Made by a program: the position numbers and the translations under genes. From positions 1,736,001 to 1,800,000 of the forward strand of contig JAMXDE010000004.1 of the NCBI GenBank assembly GCA_026770025.1: a DNA stretch of 64,000 bases, read 5' to 3'. This document shows, in pieces, positions 21,529-37,900 of the stretch; the first letter of the stretch is position 1; every line of letters starts with the position of its first letter. The notes under the pieces are model-generated. The model was not told the DNA's origin. It made no database searches and saw nothing but the letters and a program-made list of their open reading frames with translations. This DNA comes from Craspedostauros australis. Its lineage: Eukaryota > Bacillariophyta > Bacillariophyceae > Mastogloiales > Achnanthaceae.

Positions 21529-21716
21529 AGCAATTGCATTCAGCGAGCGAACGAGCGAGCCATTGACAACAAACGAAGATGTACCATAATCACACAATAG
21601 CTCTCGCAAGCATGATGGTGTATTGGCCCATAATACTCATAAATATGTACCTGTACGCACATATTATGTCATACGATACTATCAATGCTCCTCGTACCGG
21701 TATTATCAGAACAGAT

Positions 21717-23165
21717 TCACCTCTTGAGTTTCGCCTTCATCATGATTTCCATCTTTTGCTTCGTCTCGGCCTTGATGACTTGCTTCAGCAACCACACCAA
21801 CTCCGAACGCGTTTCCTGCAGCTGTTCCACCTTGCCCTTCGCCAACTCGATGGACCCCTTCAATCGCACGCTCTTGAGTTTCTTGTTGGATCTCTGCTGT
21901 TGTTGCTCTTGTTCCGCCTGTTGGTCTGCCTCTTCGCGTTCCTGCACACGCTTGCGTTTGCGATCTTCCTGTTCCTGATTCCAACGTTGCAAGAATTCCG
22001 TGCGCAGCGTGGCCTTGCGATCTTCCCATTCCTTGGCGCGCTGCTGCTCATGGTGCTGCAGCAGATGCTGCTCGAACTCTTGGTGCTTGTGTTGCGCCAG
22101 CTGCCGATGGTTGTCCCGCGCTTCTTGCAACACGCGCTCCTTCGTTGCCAACGCTGCGTCCAATCGATCCTGCGCTTGCTGGGCTTTGCGATGCAGCAGC
22201 TCCTGCTGTTCCTGATTGTACTGCAGCTTGGCGAAGGCATGCTTCAAGCGCCGGCGTGCGTTGATGGAGGACTGGGCGAGCTTCTGCTGCTGCTGCTTCA
22301 AGGCCGCCGCTTCGTCGATCGCTGCACGTGCCGCGGCAGCAGCCTCTTTCTTCAGCAGGGCTTGCTGCTTCTGTCTCTGCTTGAGCTGCTGCCTGTCCTT
22401 CTTCTTATCGATTCGCTTCAGTCTCTTGGGTGGCACTGCCACCCTCACATGCCTATCCAGCAGGTATCTGCTGCCCGAATGTATGAAGTTCTGCACCACC
22501 TTCGATGTGGAGGCCCGCACTGAACGGATAGGAACGGAGAAGAAGTTGGCGTTGCCAGTCAACGAGAATGATGATGCTGACGATGCAGATGACTTGAGCG
22601 TCGTGGACTTTCCGCCACACAGCCAGGACGGTGGTGGGATCCACTCAGGAATGGACGGGGCGGGGTTCGCACTGCCACTCGCACTTGCATTCGAGCTTGA
22701 GCTGTTTGCTTCTGAATTTGCGATTGAGGTTGAGTTCAACTCCAGACCTGGTTCTGCCACTGCAGCAGCCTCGTGTTGCGAAGATCGCCCCGAAGCGCGG
22801 TCTGAATCATGGTCTGCAGAAGCAGCTGGCATAGACAGAGCAGCAAGAGGCGCCGATGGAGTGTGGGCAGAAGCATTGGCATTGGCAGACGCGGACAGCG
22901 ATGCGTTTGGAACAGGCGGAGCATAGCGGCTGTTTCCAACGCTGTTGTTCGTTGCCACGCTGCTGAACGAGGACTGTTCGGATGGTCTCTTGTCTGGCTT
23001 CGTGAAAATGCCTCCACTTGCATTGGCTGCAGGATCAGCACCCTGTCGATCAGCGGAACTTGTGCTGTTCCTCTTTTGTTGTTGTTGGTGGTGGTGGTGG
23101 TGGTGATGGTGATGGTGGTTTTCTTCTTCCTTCTCAGCGAAGGCCGCCTTCATCTTAGTCGCCAT
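21717..23165 (-). CDS. Coiled-coil protein with poly-His/Gln N-terminus, function unknown
   Basis: 482 residues from ATG 23165; an upstream in-frame start at 23210 is less likely. No intron is apparent. A His run then Gln (about residues 16-32, DNA GTG repeat) is followed by a Ser/Ala/Asn-rich low-complexity region to ~205. From ~250 to the end it is highly charged and rich in Gln, Glu, Lys and Arg, with heptad-like spacing (e.g. KEWEDRKATLRTEFLQRW), so it should form a long coiled coil. KRLKRIDKKK (~245) could be a nuclear signal. I recognise no enzyme domain. The long open frame and non-random composition support a real gene. It converges on argJ. Confidence 0.65.
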   Translation of the reverse strand: MATKMKAAFAEKEEENHHHHHHHHHHQQQQKRNSTSSADRQGADPAANASGGIFTKPDKRPSEQSSFSSVATNNSVGNSRYAPPVPNASLSASANANASAHTPSAPLAALSMPAASADHDSDRASGRSSQHEAAAVAEPGLELNSTSIANSEANSSSSNASASGSANPAPSIPEWIPPPSWLCGGKSTTLKSSASSASSFSLTGNANFFSVPIRSVRASTSKVVQNFIHSGSRYLLDRHVRVAVPPKRLKRIDKKKDRQQLKQRQKQQALLKKEAAAAARAAIDEAAALKQQQQKLAQSSINARRRLKHAFAKLQYNQEQQELLHRKAQQAQDRLDAALATKERVLQEARDNHRQLAQHKHQEFEQHLLQHHEQQRAKEWEDRKATLRTEFLQRWNQEQEDRKRKRVQEREEADQQAEQEQQQQRSNKKLKSVRLKGSIELAKGKVEQLQETRSELVWLLKQVIKAETKQKMEIMMKAKLKR

Positions 23166-24880
23166 GGTCCACGGGTGGAATGGTATTACTACTATACATA
23201 CAATCGCCAAGCCTTGAGTGCTCCTCCATCCATGGTGTCAATGTGGAGAGGAACGCAAGAGTCGGCGGAGTATCTGAGGAGTATTGTCATGTGCGCAACT
23301 GTGGCAATCATCATCGCTGTCATCTTCGATGTTGACGATGGAGCCGTTGTGGCTGTTGTCGTTGTTGATGTTTGCGGTTGAGATTGGCACAGCGATAGTC
23401 TCATTGTGAGGTTGAAATAGGGCGAAATTAGGAAATCGGTCGAATCTAAGAAGTAAATATCATACCATATTTATCCCAATTTCGCTGCGGAAGATTTACC
23501 AACTTCTATTGTGCAACTACAGCCGACATTCTTTGAGATGATATGATATCTCACGTAACTCCCAACAACACCTTCACAGTGCTGCCCTGCAGCCTCCGCT
23601 CTTGTCCTTCCGAGCAGTTTCACGTTGGAATAGTAGTCACGGAGTGCCTCTCTATTCTGTCACATACTAGATCCCTTATTGGTGGAAACGGATCAGGGTT
23701 GAGAGTGGCCTTTCTAGTTTTGTGCAGACTAGAGCATGCTGCGAGGGCTGCGCCATGAAATGACGCCATGCGGTCGATACCGTCGTTCACGATCAATACC
23801 GCCTGAAGGTGAGTACAAACAGGGATCAATCCTGTCACCGACCACGAGGACCATTCCAGGTAAATCCAGATCGATCGAAGTCTATCAACTATTCGATCAC
23901 AAGATCCGCACTTGACGTCAACGTAAAATAGATGGATGGAGAGGGGGCAAGGGACGCCTTTCGATGGAGAGTTGAAATACTGCAACGAAACACACCGCTT
24001 ATCTTTCTTCATTCTACCATGTGTTGCACGTACGAGTTCAAAACGCACAGGTTTCTAAAGATAGAGATGCGTACTTGACCTCGTCCACCCTGTCTCATGT
24101 ACGATCTACCATGCCCGATTAGGTTCGCGCCAAAGTCGTTTCTCCTCATTTTATTGTGGCGTTGAGTTTGTCTGTTCTCTTCTTGCAAACATGATCATTC
24201 CGAATCTCTTTCCAATCCCAATGTGTTGTTAATTCCCTTGCAATCAATCTTTGTTCTCTTCGACATCATCATCCTTTGGAGCGTTCTAGACCGTCCAAGA
24301 CGATCACTGTCAGCTTTGTCCAGAATGTGCGAAGGCTCCAATGTCGCTCCTCTCTTGGGAGAGCTGAAATCAGCGGACATGGTGGGTTGTGACCACAAAC
24401 CAACGTCATGCCAGCCAGTATTACGTGGTGTGACTAGCAAAGACCGAATTAGTGCGAATGAGTGGCACTGAATGATTCCGGGTGCTTGCGTGTTGTGTTT
24501 GATGAATTTTTGGATGACATGTTGTTCGTCTGCTTTCGTCCTTGTTGGCGCGTTCTTCAACTTGTGGTTTGCTCCTTGGTGCGCGTCTGACATTGAGTCG
24601 CTTTTGGCACTTTCTCTCTTTGTTTGTTTGGTTGTTGCGCAAGACATTCTTGCCCTCCCAAAAAGACGCATTTTGCGATCTCTGTCTCACCCACCAAACT
24701 TCCGCAGCAACATGACGGAACAACGATCACTATCACCGAAACGACACCGTTCTGGGATCAAAAGCAACAGCATACGCACCATACTACTACTACGAGTACC
24801 AAGGGACGATGGCATCACAAGTCCTCTTTCTCAGCGGTGTTGAAACTGGCGCCACCGCAAGCCATGCTCATTAGGATTGG
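23166..24880. other. Intergenic, no gene recognised
   Basis: 1.7 kb between the coiled-coil gene and the first STAND ATPase, divergently oriented, so it contains both upstream regions. A short imperfect hairpin (GCGAAATTAGG at ~23424 and CCCAATTTCGC at ~23477) is the only structure noticed. Candidate frames here are short and lack domain features. Confidence 0.4.
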
Positions 24881-27800
24881 ATGAAAAGGAACATGAACGG
24901 GACCATGACCTACAAGAGAACGGATGGGCATGGCGAACTACCATCGACGCAGCCATCCACTTCACAGTCGTCGCCAACCTCGATCATGACGACGAGTCCC
25001 GAAAATTCCAATAGATCATCTCCTCGTCCGTTGCATTCCAAGGCATCGACGCAGGGCAGTTCTGTATCCCAAGTCTTTGACCTGTCGTCACCAGCGTCAA
25101 CAAAAGCGGCATCCAGCAGACCATCGTCCGTCCTCCATGACGCCGTCCTCACCTCCGGCAACGACTTCTACGATGACGGATACAACGAGGTCGAGCTAGA
25201 CACGGAAGTTCCACACACTCTGTTTGATGACAGCGGTGCAGTGATGTTCGGTCGTGACAAAGAACTCGAGACGCTGCGCGCTGCCTTTGATCAGATGGTA
25301 GTGGCTGGCGAGACAGTCGGAAGAGACAGAAAAGCTCAGACCAGGTCACGACCCACCACGCCTGATGAGTTGGCAACTACATCTCCATCCGTCGGCAACA
25401 CCTTGCTGCCAGCTGTGTTCGTGTGGGGTATCAGCGGCACAGGAAAGTCCAAGCTGGTCGATACCTTCTGCAATCAGTTGCGTGACGATCTCGAGAAGGA
25501 GAACAGGAGGATGCACAGAAAGAAAAAGAGCACGAAGGTCATCGCGCATCGTGATGTGCACATCCTGAAGGGCAAGTTCGAAGAGCATCAACAGGGCGAT
25601 CCCTTCTCTGCCATCACCCAGGCGATCTCGAACTGGTGCAAGCAATTGGCTTCTGACAACAAGCCCTCAGGAGCGACTGCGCAAGACTCAATTCCAACAC
25701 CACCGACGTCGACATCATTGCAGTTACTGCCAAACGGTTCCAACCACGTCGATGCGAAGAAGAACGAAGAAGGGACCAAGGAGAGCACAACCATAGTCAA
25801 CCCTCTCCTGCAACAACTTCGAACCAACATCAAGTCCAGCCTCCTCACGTCCCAACAAAGAAGCCTACTCCTCACCTTCGTGCCGGCATTGTCCATCCTC
25901 TTCAGCGATGGTGACAGTGACAACGCTTCCCCAACCTCGCAACAAGCCAATTTCAGCCCCGGTGCACAATCCAAGGCGCCGCAGGTTTCATCCACGAATA
26001 CATCATGGAATCGATTCCAATACACTTTCACACAGTTCTTGGGCGCTGTGTCATCGAAGAATTGTCCTGTCGTGATGGTGCTGGATGACTTGCAATGGGC
26101 ATCCCAAGAGTGCATGGAGCTGATGTCGTCAATTGTACATCGCTCGCACTTTTTGTGGATCGGGACCATCCGGCAGGAAGTCAATCCTCATTCACCTGAT
26201 GAGGTCCTGGAATTAGGAGGCAATGTGCCTTTTCGCATGCTCTTGGCGGATATCAACCTGAACAACCCCGCTAGCAACACTGGCAACAACACCAGCCGCA
26301 ATGGAGTCATCGACAAAGCAACAGTGATGCCTCCATACACCGACATACACCTCAACAACTTCGACAAGCAACAGCTGCGCGACTGGGTGTCAGAACTGTT
26401 CCAACAAGACGACGACGTTGTGGATGAGGTGACCAACCTGCTTTTCAGACAAACGGATGGTAACATCTTCCACACAGTCCAGCTTCTAGAAGACATGGAA
26501 CGAAACAAGGTCCTGGTGTACAGCCGTATCACCTTCCAGTGGGAGATGAATACTGCCGCTGGTGCCTCTTCCAACGCCCAGGGTGGCACCGACAATGGTG
26601 GTTCTGCGGTGGAGTATGGAGGCTACGGCGGATCCAGCAACATCATCCAGCTCATCTCCTCGAAGCTGCGATCTTTGCCCACCCAGTTGCAAAAGGCACT
26701 CGTGCTGGCATCGTACATCCGATCCTCGTTCGAGTTGGAGCTGTTGCAAGTCGTGTGGGACTATGAACAGCGACACAATCCCACCAATGACGACATCCTC
26801 GGTGAGAACAGCAACATGGACAATGTCGACCCAAGCAAGCCGCTTGTGGAATGGTTAGAGCAGGCTGTCCTCGAAGGACTGCTCGCCAACTCCATCGGAG
26901 GCACAAGCTACCGTTTCACCCACGATCGCATCCAACAGGCTTCGCGTGAGCTGGTCCCATTTGGGGAGGTGCAAACGATGCTTCGGCTGCGCCTCGGCGA
27001 ATGCCTGTGGGCTGTGTGCACAGGCAACATAAGCGGGCATTCGACGAACAAGACATCCGATGGCAAGGCGGCGGGTGGTGACAGCGGCCTGCTTTTCATC
27101 GCGGCCGACCATCTCAATTGCACCCCGAGCAAGGATCATCTATTATCGACACGGCGAAACCTCGTGGTCGGCGAGCACGCTCTGCACATGTCGGCAATGG
27201 CACCCGCCGCGATGTACCTCCAACTGGCGAACACATCGCTTCGGAAGTTGCGGGGCGACCCGTGGCAGAACGACTACGATCTGACCTTGCGGCTGCTCCG
27301 TGCTCGATGTGACGTTGAGCTCGCGCTGAACCGATATGACCTTGGCTACTCCTTGAGCGATGAGCTACTGGAGCATGCACGGTCGCTGGATGACAAGCTC
27401 CCGACATACGCAGCAGTAGCGAATGCTCTCGGAAAGCAGAACGACCCCAAAAGGAGCTTGGAGCTGAATCAACGCTGCGCGTCGTTGTGTGGGGCACACC
27501 CCAAGCGCGCCTACGCCTTCCACATTGCACGGGGGTTGGTATCTGCGCGATTCTACTTCGGACGCACGAGTGATGAAGACTTCTTCCGACGGGACCCTGT
27601 GACCACAGACTCACGGGCGATGTTGTCCATGCTGTTCTTGCGTCAAGCTGCTGTTCGTGGATTCGAATGCAACGATGCGACAGCATGGATCCTTGCAACG
27701 GTGAAGATGGTCCATATCACAAGACAGCACGGAATTTGCGAAGAGACTTCCACTGCTCTCACCTGCTTTGCTTTGCTCCATCAAGTTCTCGGCGACACCG

Positions 27801-29101
27801 AAAATGCACGAAGGTACACAGAGCTGGCAAAAGAAGTCCTTCGCAGGATAGGCGGAGACAAAAAGAGGGAAGGTTGGACGCACTATATCGCCATCATGTA
27901 CATCGACGCTTACTTCAAGCCACCCCAGGAGGTGGCACAAGCATTTCACTTTGCTCATAAGGCAGCAATGAGGGTAGGAGACTTCGAGCTTGGTTTTTTA
28001 TCCTGGCATGGTTTCTTGGTGAATGCATTCTTTGGAGGATATCCACTTGACGCGCTGGCTTCAGCTGCAGCCTCATTGTTGGAACAAATGAAGCGATACA
28101 AAATTGCCGCGCACAGAGGTATGATCGTTGAAGTTAGCAAAGCGTACGGATACATGAGCGGCACCCTTCCTCTGGATTGGGAGGAGCTGATGGATCTCGA
28201 CAAATGTGACGACTTGGAACCATATGCTCGCATTGCCACATATTGGACAAGACTCCACGCTATGGTATTCTTTGGCAAGTATGAATGCGCAGAAAGAGTC
28301 TACACTTTGTGGAAAAAGTACGGCATGGATCAGCCCAGCTATGATTTGGCAACAGCAACACCAGTACTGAGTGGTATGCTGGCTTCGAACCGATACAGAC
28401 AAACGAAAAAGACAAGATACCTCAGGATACTTTCACAGAACAAGCGAAAGCTCAAACACATTTGCAAAACCAAAGGCAACAGCGCATATCATCGGTACTT
28501 GATTCTTCGGGCAGAGACGAAATCAATCAAGGTGGGAACGGCTGACCACCATGCTGTTGCATCATGCTACGACGAGGCCATCGCCCGAGCCGACGCCGAG
28601 AGCAACCTTCAGGAGGCAGGGTATGCGTGTGAACTTGCAGGCAACCACTTTCTGGGAGCGGACAGCGACTCCCAAGAGAATCACGACGCATGTATTCGTC
28701 AATACTTCACGAAGGCGTTGGGCTTCTACGAGTCCTGTTGCGCGACAGCCAAGTGCACAGATGTCCGTGCAAGGCATGCAGCATTGATCGATGAGGACGA
28801 GGTGCTCAAAGCCAAGCAAAAGAGAAGCGCTGTCGGCCAAGCGAGGACCATGTCATTCGGGGATCACGCTGGGCAGCACTCGAGTGCAAGTGGCGACCTT
28901 GCATCGGTGAGTACTCCGATGAGTCGGAATACGATGTCTCATACTCTCTCGCACATGGTGTCAGGAGCAGCTACCAACAAGTCCTTGGCTGTGAGAGAAT
29001 CGATGATGGGCGAACATGGAAGCGGCGACAGGAGTAGAGCTGAGGGCGCAGACTCAAGTATCGCTGACGACAACTTGTCGATCTTGACTGATATGAGCTA
29101 G
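24881..29101 (+). CDS. STAND-type AAA ATPase with TPR-like C-terminal half, paralogue 1
   Basis: 1,406 residues, no intron. An in-frame TAG at 24872 fixes the start to ATG 24881 or just after. Domains: a low-complexity N-terminus (1-75); a conserved segment YDDGYNEVELDTEVPHTLF (~97-115) then VMFGRDKELETL, the entry of AAA_16/Orc1-like ATPases; Walker A GISGTGKS (183-190); Walker B VMVLDDLQWAS (Asp 402-403); a winged-helix-like region; then ~700 residues of helical TPR-like repeats. The last 60 residues are Ser/acidic and end DNLSILTDMS. This resembles the predicted ATPases of COG3899, which in bacteria accompany signalling kinases. No kinase, cyclase or PAS domain is present here. Likely an ATP-switched signalling scaffold; the ligand is unknown. 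Tandem with paralogue 2. Confidence 0.82.
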   Translation: MKRNMNGTMTYKRTDGHGELPSTQPSTSQSSPTSIMTTSPENSNRSSPRPLHSKASTQGSSVSQVFDLSSPASTKAASSRPSSVLHDAVLTSGNDFYDDGYNEVELDTEVPHTLFDDSGAVMFGRDKELETLRAAFDQMVVAGETVGRDRKAQTRSRPTTPDELATTSPSVGNTLLPAVFVWGISGTGKSKLVDTFCNQLRDDLEKENRRMHRKKKSTKVIAHRDVHILKGKFEEHQQGDPFSAITQAISNWCKQLASDNKPSGATAQDSIPTPPTSTSLQLLPNGSNHVDAKKNEEGTKESTTIVNPLLQQLRTNIKSSLLTSQQRSLLLTFVPALSILFSDGDSDNASPTSQQANFSPGAQSKAPQVSSTNTSWNRFQYTFTQFLGAVSSKNCPVVMVLDDLQWASQECMELMSSIVHRSHFLWIGTIRQEVNPHSPDEVLELGGNVPFRMLLADINLNNPASNTGNNTSRNGVIDKATVMPPYTDIHLNNFDKQQLRDWVSELFQQDDDVVDEVTNLLFRQTDGNIFHTVQLLEDMERNKVLVYSRITFQWEMNTAAGASSNAQGGTDNGGSAVEYGGYGGSSNIIQLISSKLRSLPTQLQKALVLASYIRSSFELELLQVVWDYEQRHNPTNDDILGENSNMDNVDPSKPLVEWLEQAVLEGLLANSIGGTSYRFTHDRIQQASRELVPFGEVQTMLRLRLGECLWAVCTGNISGHSTNKTSDGKAAGGDSGLLFIAADHLNCTPSKDHLLSTRRNLVVGEHALHMSAMAPAAMYLQLANTSLRKLRGDPWQNDYDLTLRLLRARCDVELALNRYDLGYSLSDELLEHARSLDDKLPTYAAVANALGKQNDPKRSLELNQRCASLCGAHPKRAYAFHIARGLVSARFYFGRTSDEDFFRRDPVTTDSRAMLSMLFLRQAAVRGFECNDATAWILATVKMVHITRQHGICEETSTALTCFALLHQVLGDTENARRYTELAKEVLRRIGGDKKREGWTHYIAIMYIDAYFKPPQEVAQAFHFAHKAAMRVGDFELGFLSWHGFLVNAFFGGYPLDALASAAASLLEQMKRYKIAAHRGMIVEVSKAYGYMSGTLPLDWEELMDLDKCDDLEPYARIATYWTRLHAMVFFGKYECAERVYTLWKKYGMDQPSYDLATATPVLSGMLASNRYRQTKKTRYLRILSQNKRKLKHICKTKGNSAYHRYLILRAETKSIKVGTADHHAVASCYDEAIARADAESNLQEAGYACELAGNHFLGADSDSQENHDACIRQYFTKALGFYESCCATAKCTDVRARHAALIDEDEVLKAKQKRSAVGQARTMSFGDHAGQHSSASGDLASVSTPMSRNTMSHTLSHMVSGAATNKSLAVRESMMGEHGSGDRSRAEGADSSIADDNLSILTDMS

Positions 29102-30171
29102 GACAGTAGTTACGTATGCAACAGTGGCGACGATGGAGTGATGCCAACTTGATTTAGGTTTGAAGCATCGCGTCGTGGTGATGGTAGATGAAGAGTCGGA
29201 ATGCTGCAACTTGACACGCCACCCAACTTCCCCTGATGATTTGTTGTTGTCGTCTGCCGAAGCAGCATACTAGTACGACAGGGATGACCCCATCCGTCAA
29301 GGTCATCCGAAGGCGGAGTGAATTGCCGGCCTTCTTCATCCGCGAACTTTTCATTTTTGGTGGACTCAGAGATAGGTTCGTACTCAAAGAAGACCTTGGG
29401 GGGTCATTCGACCTCATGCGGGCAGTAAATCAGTCCTTGTGCTCGACATCTTCCTGCATGCATGCGCTCGTGTGCACTGCGTATGTTGGTCTGATTTGGT
29501 GACGAAGACGCTCTCCGGTGCATGAGACAGCACCTGTTATACATCATTCTCATGGTCAACCAACAGCCGCCCATATTATTGTTGTATCAACACTCGTGAA
29601 CCTGCTGACGATTGCATGACTCTGCTGCTGGCATCGTTTGCAATACTGTTCAACCCTCAGCTTTCGGCTTTCTGTCTTTGTTTGGTTGTTGTTGTGACAT
29701 CTATTTCTTTTGCCGCGGTCAGGGGAACAAGCCTCATCCGCAGGCATCGCTGCTCGTGCTTCGAATGGGAGGGTTCTCCTCAAACATTGTTGTGCGTCTT
29801 GGTGTTCTGCGTTGTTCCGATTGATTGTGCTTCGTTGTTGTCCGCCGTCCTGCAGAATAGCGAAGAATACGACGTCATTTGTCATAGGCGAATCAACAAG
29901 CAATACGAAGAGCGATTGTGATATTCACTTGAAGTGACGGATAACGAAACGTCTTTTCCAGTCACAGAACTGCGCAACGTTTGTTTGGTGCCGACACTTC
30001 GGACGGCCGTTTGGTCTCCGAGAACGACACAGTCACATTATTGTGCTGCGAGTTCCACATCCGCAAACACGGACATCATCGACATCGTGAGTTCTCCCTC
30101 TCAGCGGTGTTGATGCCAATACCGACAACACTCATCGCCACACGAAAAACAACAGGCAGAACGACATCACC
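29102..30171. other. Intergenic between STAND paralogues 1 and 2
   Basis: 1.07 kb, no gene seen. The first ~60 bases after the stop (AGGACAGTAGTTACGTATGC...) recur after paralogue 2 at 34537, so the duplicated unit extends past the coding region. A CTCAGCGGTGTTGA block upstream of paralogue 2 (~30099) also occurs at ~24832 upstream of paralogue 1. Confidence 0.6.
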
Positions 30172-34536
<4,365 letters not shown>

Positions 34537-34967
34537 GACAGTAGTTACGTATGCAACAGTGGCGAGGATGGAGTGACGCCAACTTGATTTAGCTTTGTAG
34601 CATTATGAGGCGAGAACGTCGATAGCGTGACAAGTCTCCAGTGCCGTCCAAGACTCCTCGGGTTTTGTCTCGAGGTTCGCCATTTTCCCTCACTTCTTTG
34701 ACATTTCGCACAAATTTAGCGTTTTCGGCGCATTGGAACTGAAAATGCCAATTTGGAGGACTCTGTTGAGATCTCGTGGGGTTGCCTTCGTTCCATGCCG
34801 ATCTTCGGACTACGAGGGGCTCTTCATGAATCTCGTACACTTCGCTTCAAGTCCGACTTGGCCTTATCCCACCAATGGCCACTTCATCATCGTGATGCCA
34901 TCATACCTTCATATACCATTGCTCTGAGATTCCGCTATCCGGCGGTACGTCGTATCTACATGTACCC
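34537..34967. other. Short convergent intergenic region between STAND paralogues 2 and 3
   Basis: 431 bases between two facing stop codons; must hold both 3' UTRs. Its first part matches the 3' flank of paralogue 1. No gene. Confidence 0.5.
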
Positions 34968-37900
34968 TTATGACATATCAGTCAAGACAGACAGATCGTC
35001 ATCTGGTCCCTCTGTCGAGTTGTTGCGACTGTCGGCGCTGCTCCTATCTCCCAAAGGAGACTTGCCCGAGCTTTCAATCGAAACCATGCTGGCAACGGTG
35101 TGGGCCAATGTGTTGACCGGAGTGCTCGCGGACATCAAATCGTAACTCACACTTGATTGATAACCAGGTTGTTGCGATCGCATTTGATCACCAAATGTGA
35201 TATTCTTGGCTTGGGCCACGATGCCGCTCTTCCTCTTGGTGGCGCGTACTAGTTCCTGGTTGATGAATTCTCCGCGGAGTTGAAGCAGTATTTTCGTTTT
35301 AGCAATTGAGCCCCAGGCCTCGTAAAATCCCATTGCCTTCGTGAAGTAGTTGTTGATCAGGCGATGGCGCTGCTCCTGCCTGATGCCATCGACTGCCAAG
35401 AAGTGCTCGCCAGCCAGCTCGCATGCGAAACCTGCTTCATGTAAGCGATGTCCCTCTTCAGCTCTTGCGATGGCAGTGTTGTAGTACGACTCAGCCACGG
35501 CAAAGCATGCCCCACCAACCTTGATGGCCTTCATTTCTGCACGCAGAATGAGATATCGATGGAGTGCGTTGTCTCCTCTTGTGTTGCAGATTCGTTTGAG
35601 CTGCTGTTTCTGCTGCCGTAGCGTCACGAGGTATCTTCGCTTCTTGCTTTGTCGGTATCGGTTCGATGCCATCAGACCGACCATGGTCACCAAGAAAGTG
35701 AGATGATTGTAGCCTTGGTCTTCGAATCCATCTTTGACTATGGTTTGATACAACACCTCTGCGTACTCGAATTTTCTGAAGTACACGGCTATGTGCAAGC
35801 GAACCCAATAGGCTGCATTTCGGTGGTACGGATCTTTCGTTTTGTACTTGTCGATGTCCATGATGCGATCCCATTCCAGTTCTCTTGTTCCTCGCATGTA
35901 GCAATACGCACTAGTGTGCTCAGAAATCATGTGCGTATGGGCATCAATCTTGAAGGCCTTGATTTGTTGGAAAAGGTCGTTCGTGGCGTGTATCAGGGCT
36001 GGAAGTGGATATCCTTCGAGGTATGCGTGCAGCAAGCTTGCATTCCATGCCAGAAAGCCAACTTCGAAGTCTCCGACTGACATGGCGGCGGTGTAGGCAT
36101 GCTGATAGTCATGTGCTATCTGGGCTGGCGACTTGAAGTAGGACTCAATATACATTGCGCCGCTGAAGTAGATCCATCCCTCCAGCCTTTTGTAGCTCTC
36201 GACTGCATGGAGAATCTTCTTTGCAAGTGTCGCATATCTGCGGGCGCCTGCCGCATCGCCGAGGACCACATGAAGCATCCCGAATGCGTTCATTGCGGAC
36301 GCAGAGTCTTCACAGATTCCATCTCGTCTGGTGATGCGTACCATCAGCAATATCGCCAATACTCCCGACAAAGGATCCTGGCACAAAGATCCACGAATGA
36401 TCACTTGTCGTAAGAAGTTCATCGATAGAAGCGTCCGGTGACCGTCTGTCACGGGGTTTCTGTGGAAGAATTTCTCGTCGTCGGTCTTTCGAAAGTATGC
36501 TCGCGCAGCAACTAATTCTCGTACGATGCGGAAGGCGTATCCACGCTTGGGATATTCACCGCACAACTGGGCCCCACGTTGGCTCAGCTGCAAGCTGCTC
36601 TGATGCTTGTCTTCCTTTGCCAACGCGTTCGCCATCACCGCGTAGGTCGGGAGCTTGTCGTCCAGTGATCGTGCGTGCTCCAGCAGGTCGTCTCCCACGG
36701 AGTAACCTAGATCAAAATGATTCAGCGAGAGCTCAATGTCGCACCGGGCGCGGAGTAGCCGCAGCGTCAGATCGTAGTGGTCCTGCCATGGATCACCCCG
36801 CAGCTTCCGAAGCGATGTGTTCGCCAACTGGAGGTACGTCGCGGCGGGAACTAGCGCCGACAAATGTAGAGCATGCTCACCGACCATGAGGTTTCGTTGT
36901 GTCGATAATAGATGATCCTTGCTCGGGGTGCAATTGAGATGGTCGGCCGCGATGAAGATCAGGCCGCTGTCATCACTGACTACGTTTCCATCGGATGACT
37001 CGTTCGCCAAGCCACCGTCGCTCTCTCTTGCATCGTCCAGCGTGCCCTTGGATGAATCATAGTCTGTGCATACATTCCATAGGCATTGCCCAATGCGCAG
37101 CCGAAGCATCGTGCGCACCTCCCCGAATGGAACCAGATCATGAGCTGCCTGCTGGATGCGATCGTGGCTGAAACGGTAACTTGTGCCTCCGATGGAGTTG
37201 GCGAGCAGACCTTCGAGGACGGCCTGCTCCAGCCATTCTACAAGTGGCGTGCTTGGATCGTTGTTGTGACCGGTGCTGTCGTTGTTGTTGCAGTCGCTAC
37301 TAGAGATTGCACTTCCACCGAGGATATCATCGTTCGTGGGATTGTGTTGCAGTTCATAGTCCCACACAACCTGCAACAGCTCCAACTCAAATGAGGATCG
37401 TATGTACGATGCCAGCACAAGTGCCTTTTGCAACTGGGTGGGCAAGCACCGCAGCTTCGAGGAGATGAGTTGGATGATGTGGCTGGATCCGCCAAGGCCA
37501 CTGAGCTCCGTTGTAGAGGTGCCGCTGTTGATGCCACCTTGGACATAGGAAGAGGCACTAGCGGACGCACAAGCGGCGGTGTTCATCTCCCACTGGAAGG
37601 TGATACGGCTGTACACCAACACCTGACTTCGCTCCATGTCTTCCAGAAGCTGAACTGCGTGGAAGATGTTCCCATCCGTTTGTCTGAAAAGCAGATTGCT
37701 CGCCTCATCCACAACGTCGTCGTCTTGTTGGAAAAGTTCTGATACCCAGTCACGCAGCTGTTGCTGAGTGAAGTTGTTGAGATGGATGTCGGTGTATGGA
37801 GGTATGACTGTTGTTTGCTTGCCATTGCTGCTGTTGGTGTTGTTGCCAGTGTTGCTAGCGGGGTTGTTCAGGTTGATATCCGCCAAGAGCATGCGGAACG

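Noticed and set aside
22216-22926. 236-codon plus-strand frame opposite the coiled-coil gene
   Set aside because: Antisense of Gln/Lys-rich coding sequence, giving Cys/Ser-rich low complexity.
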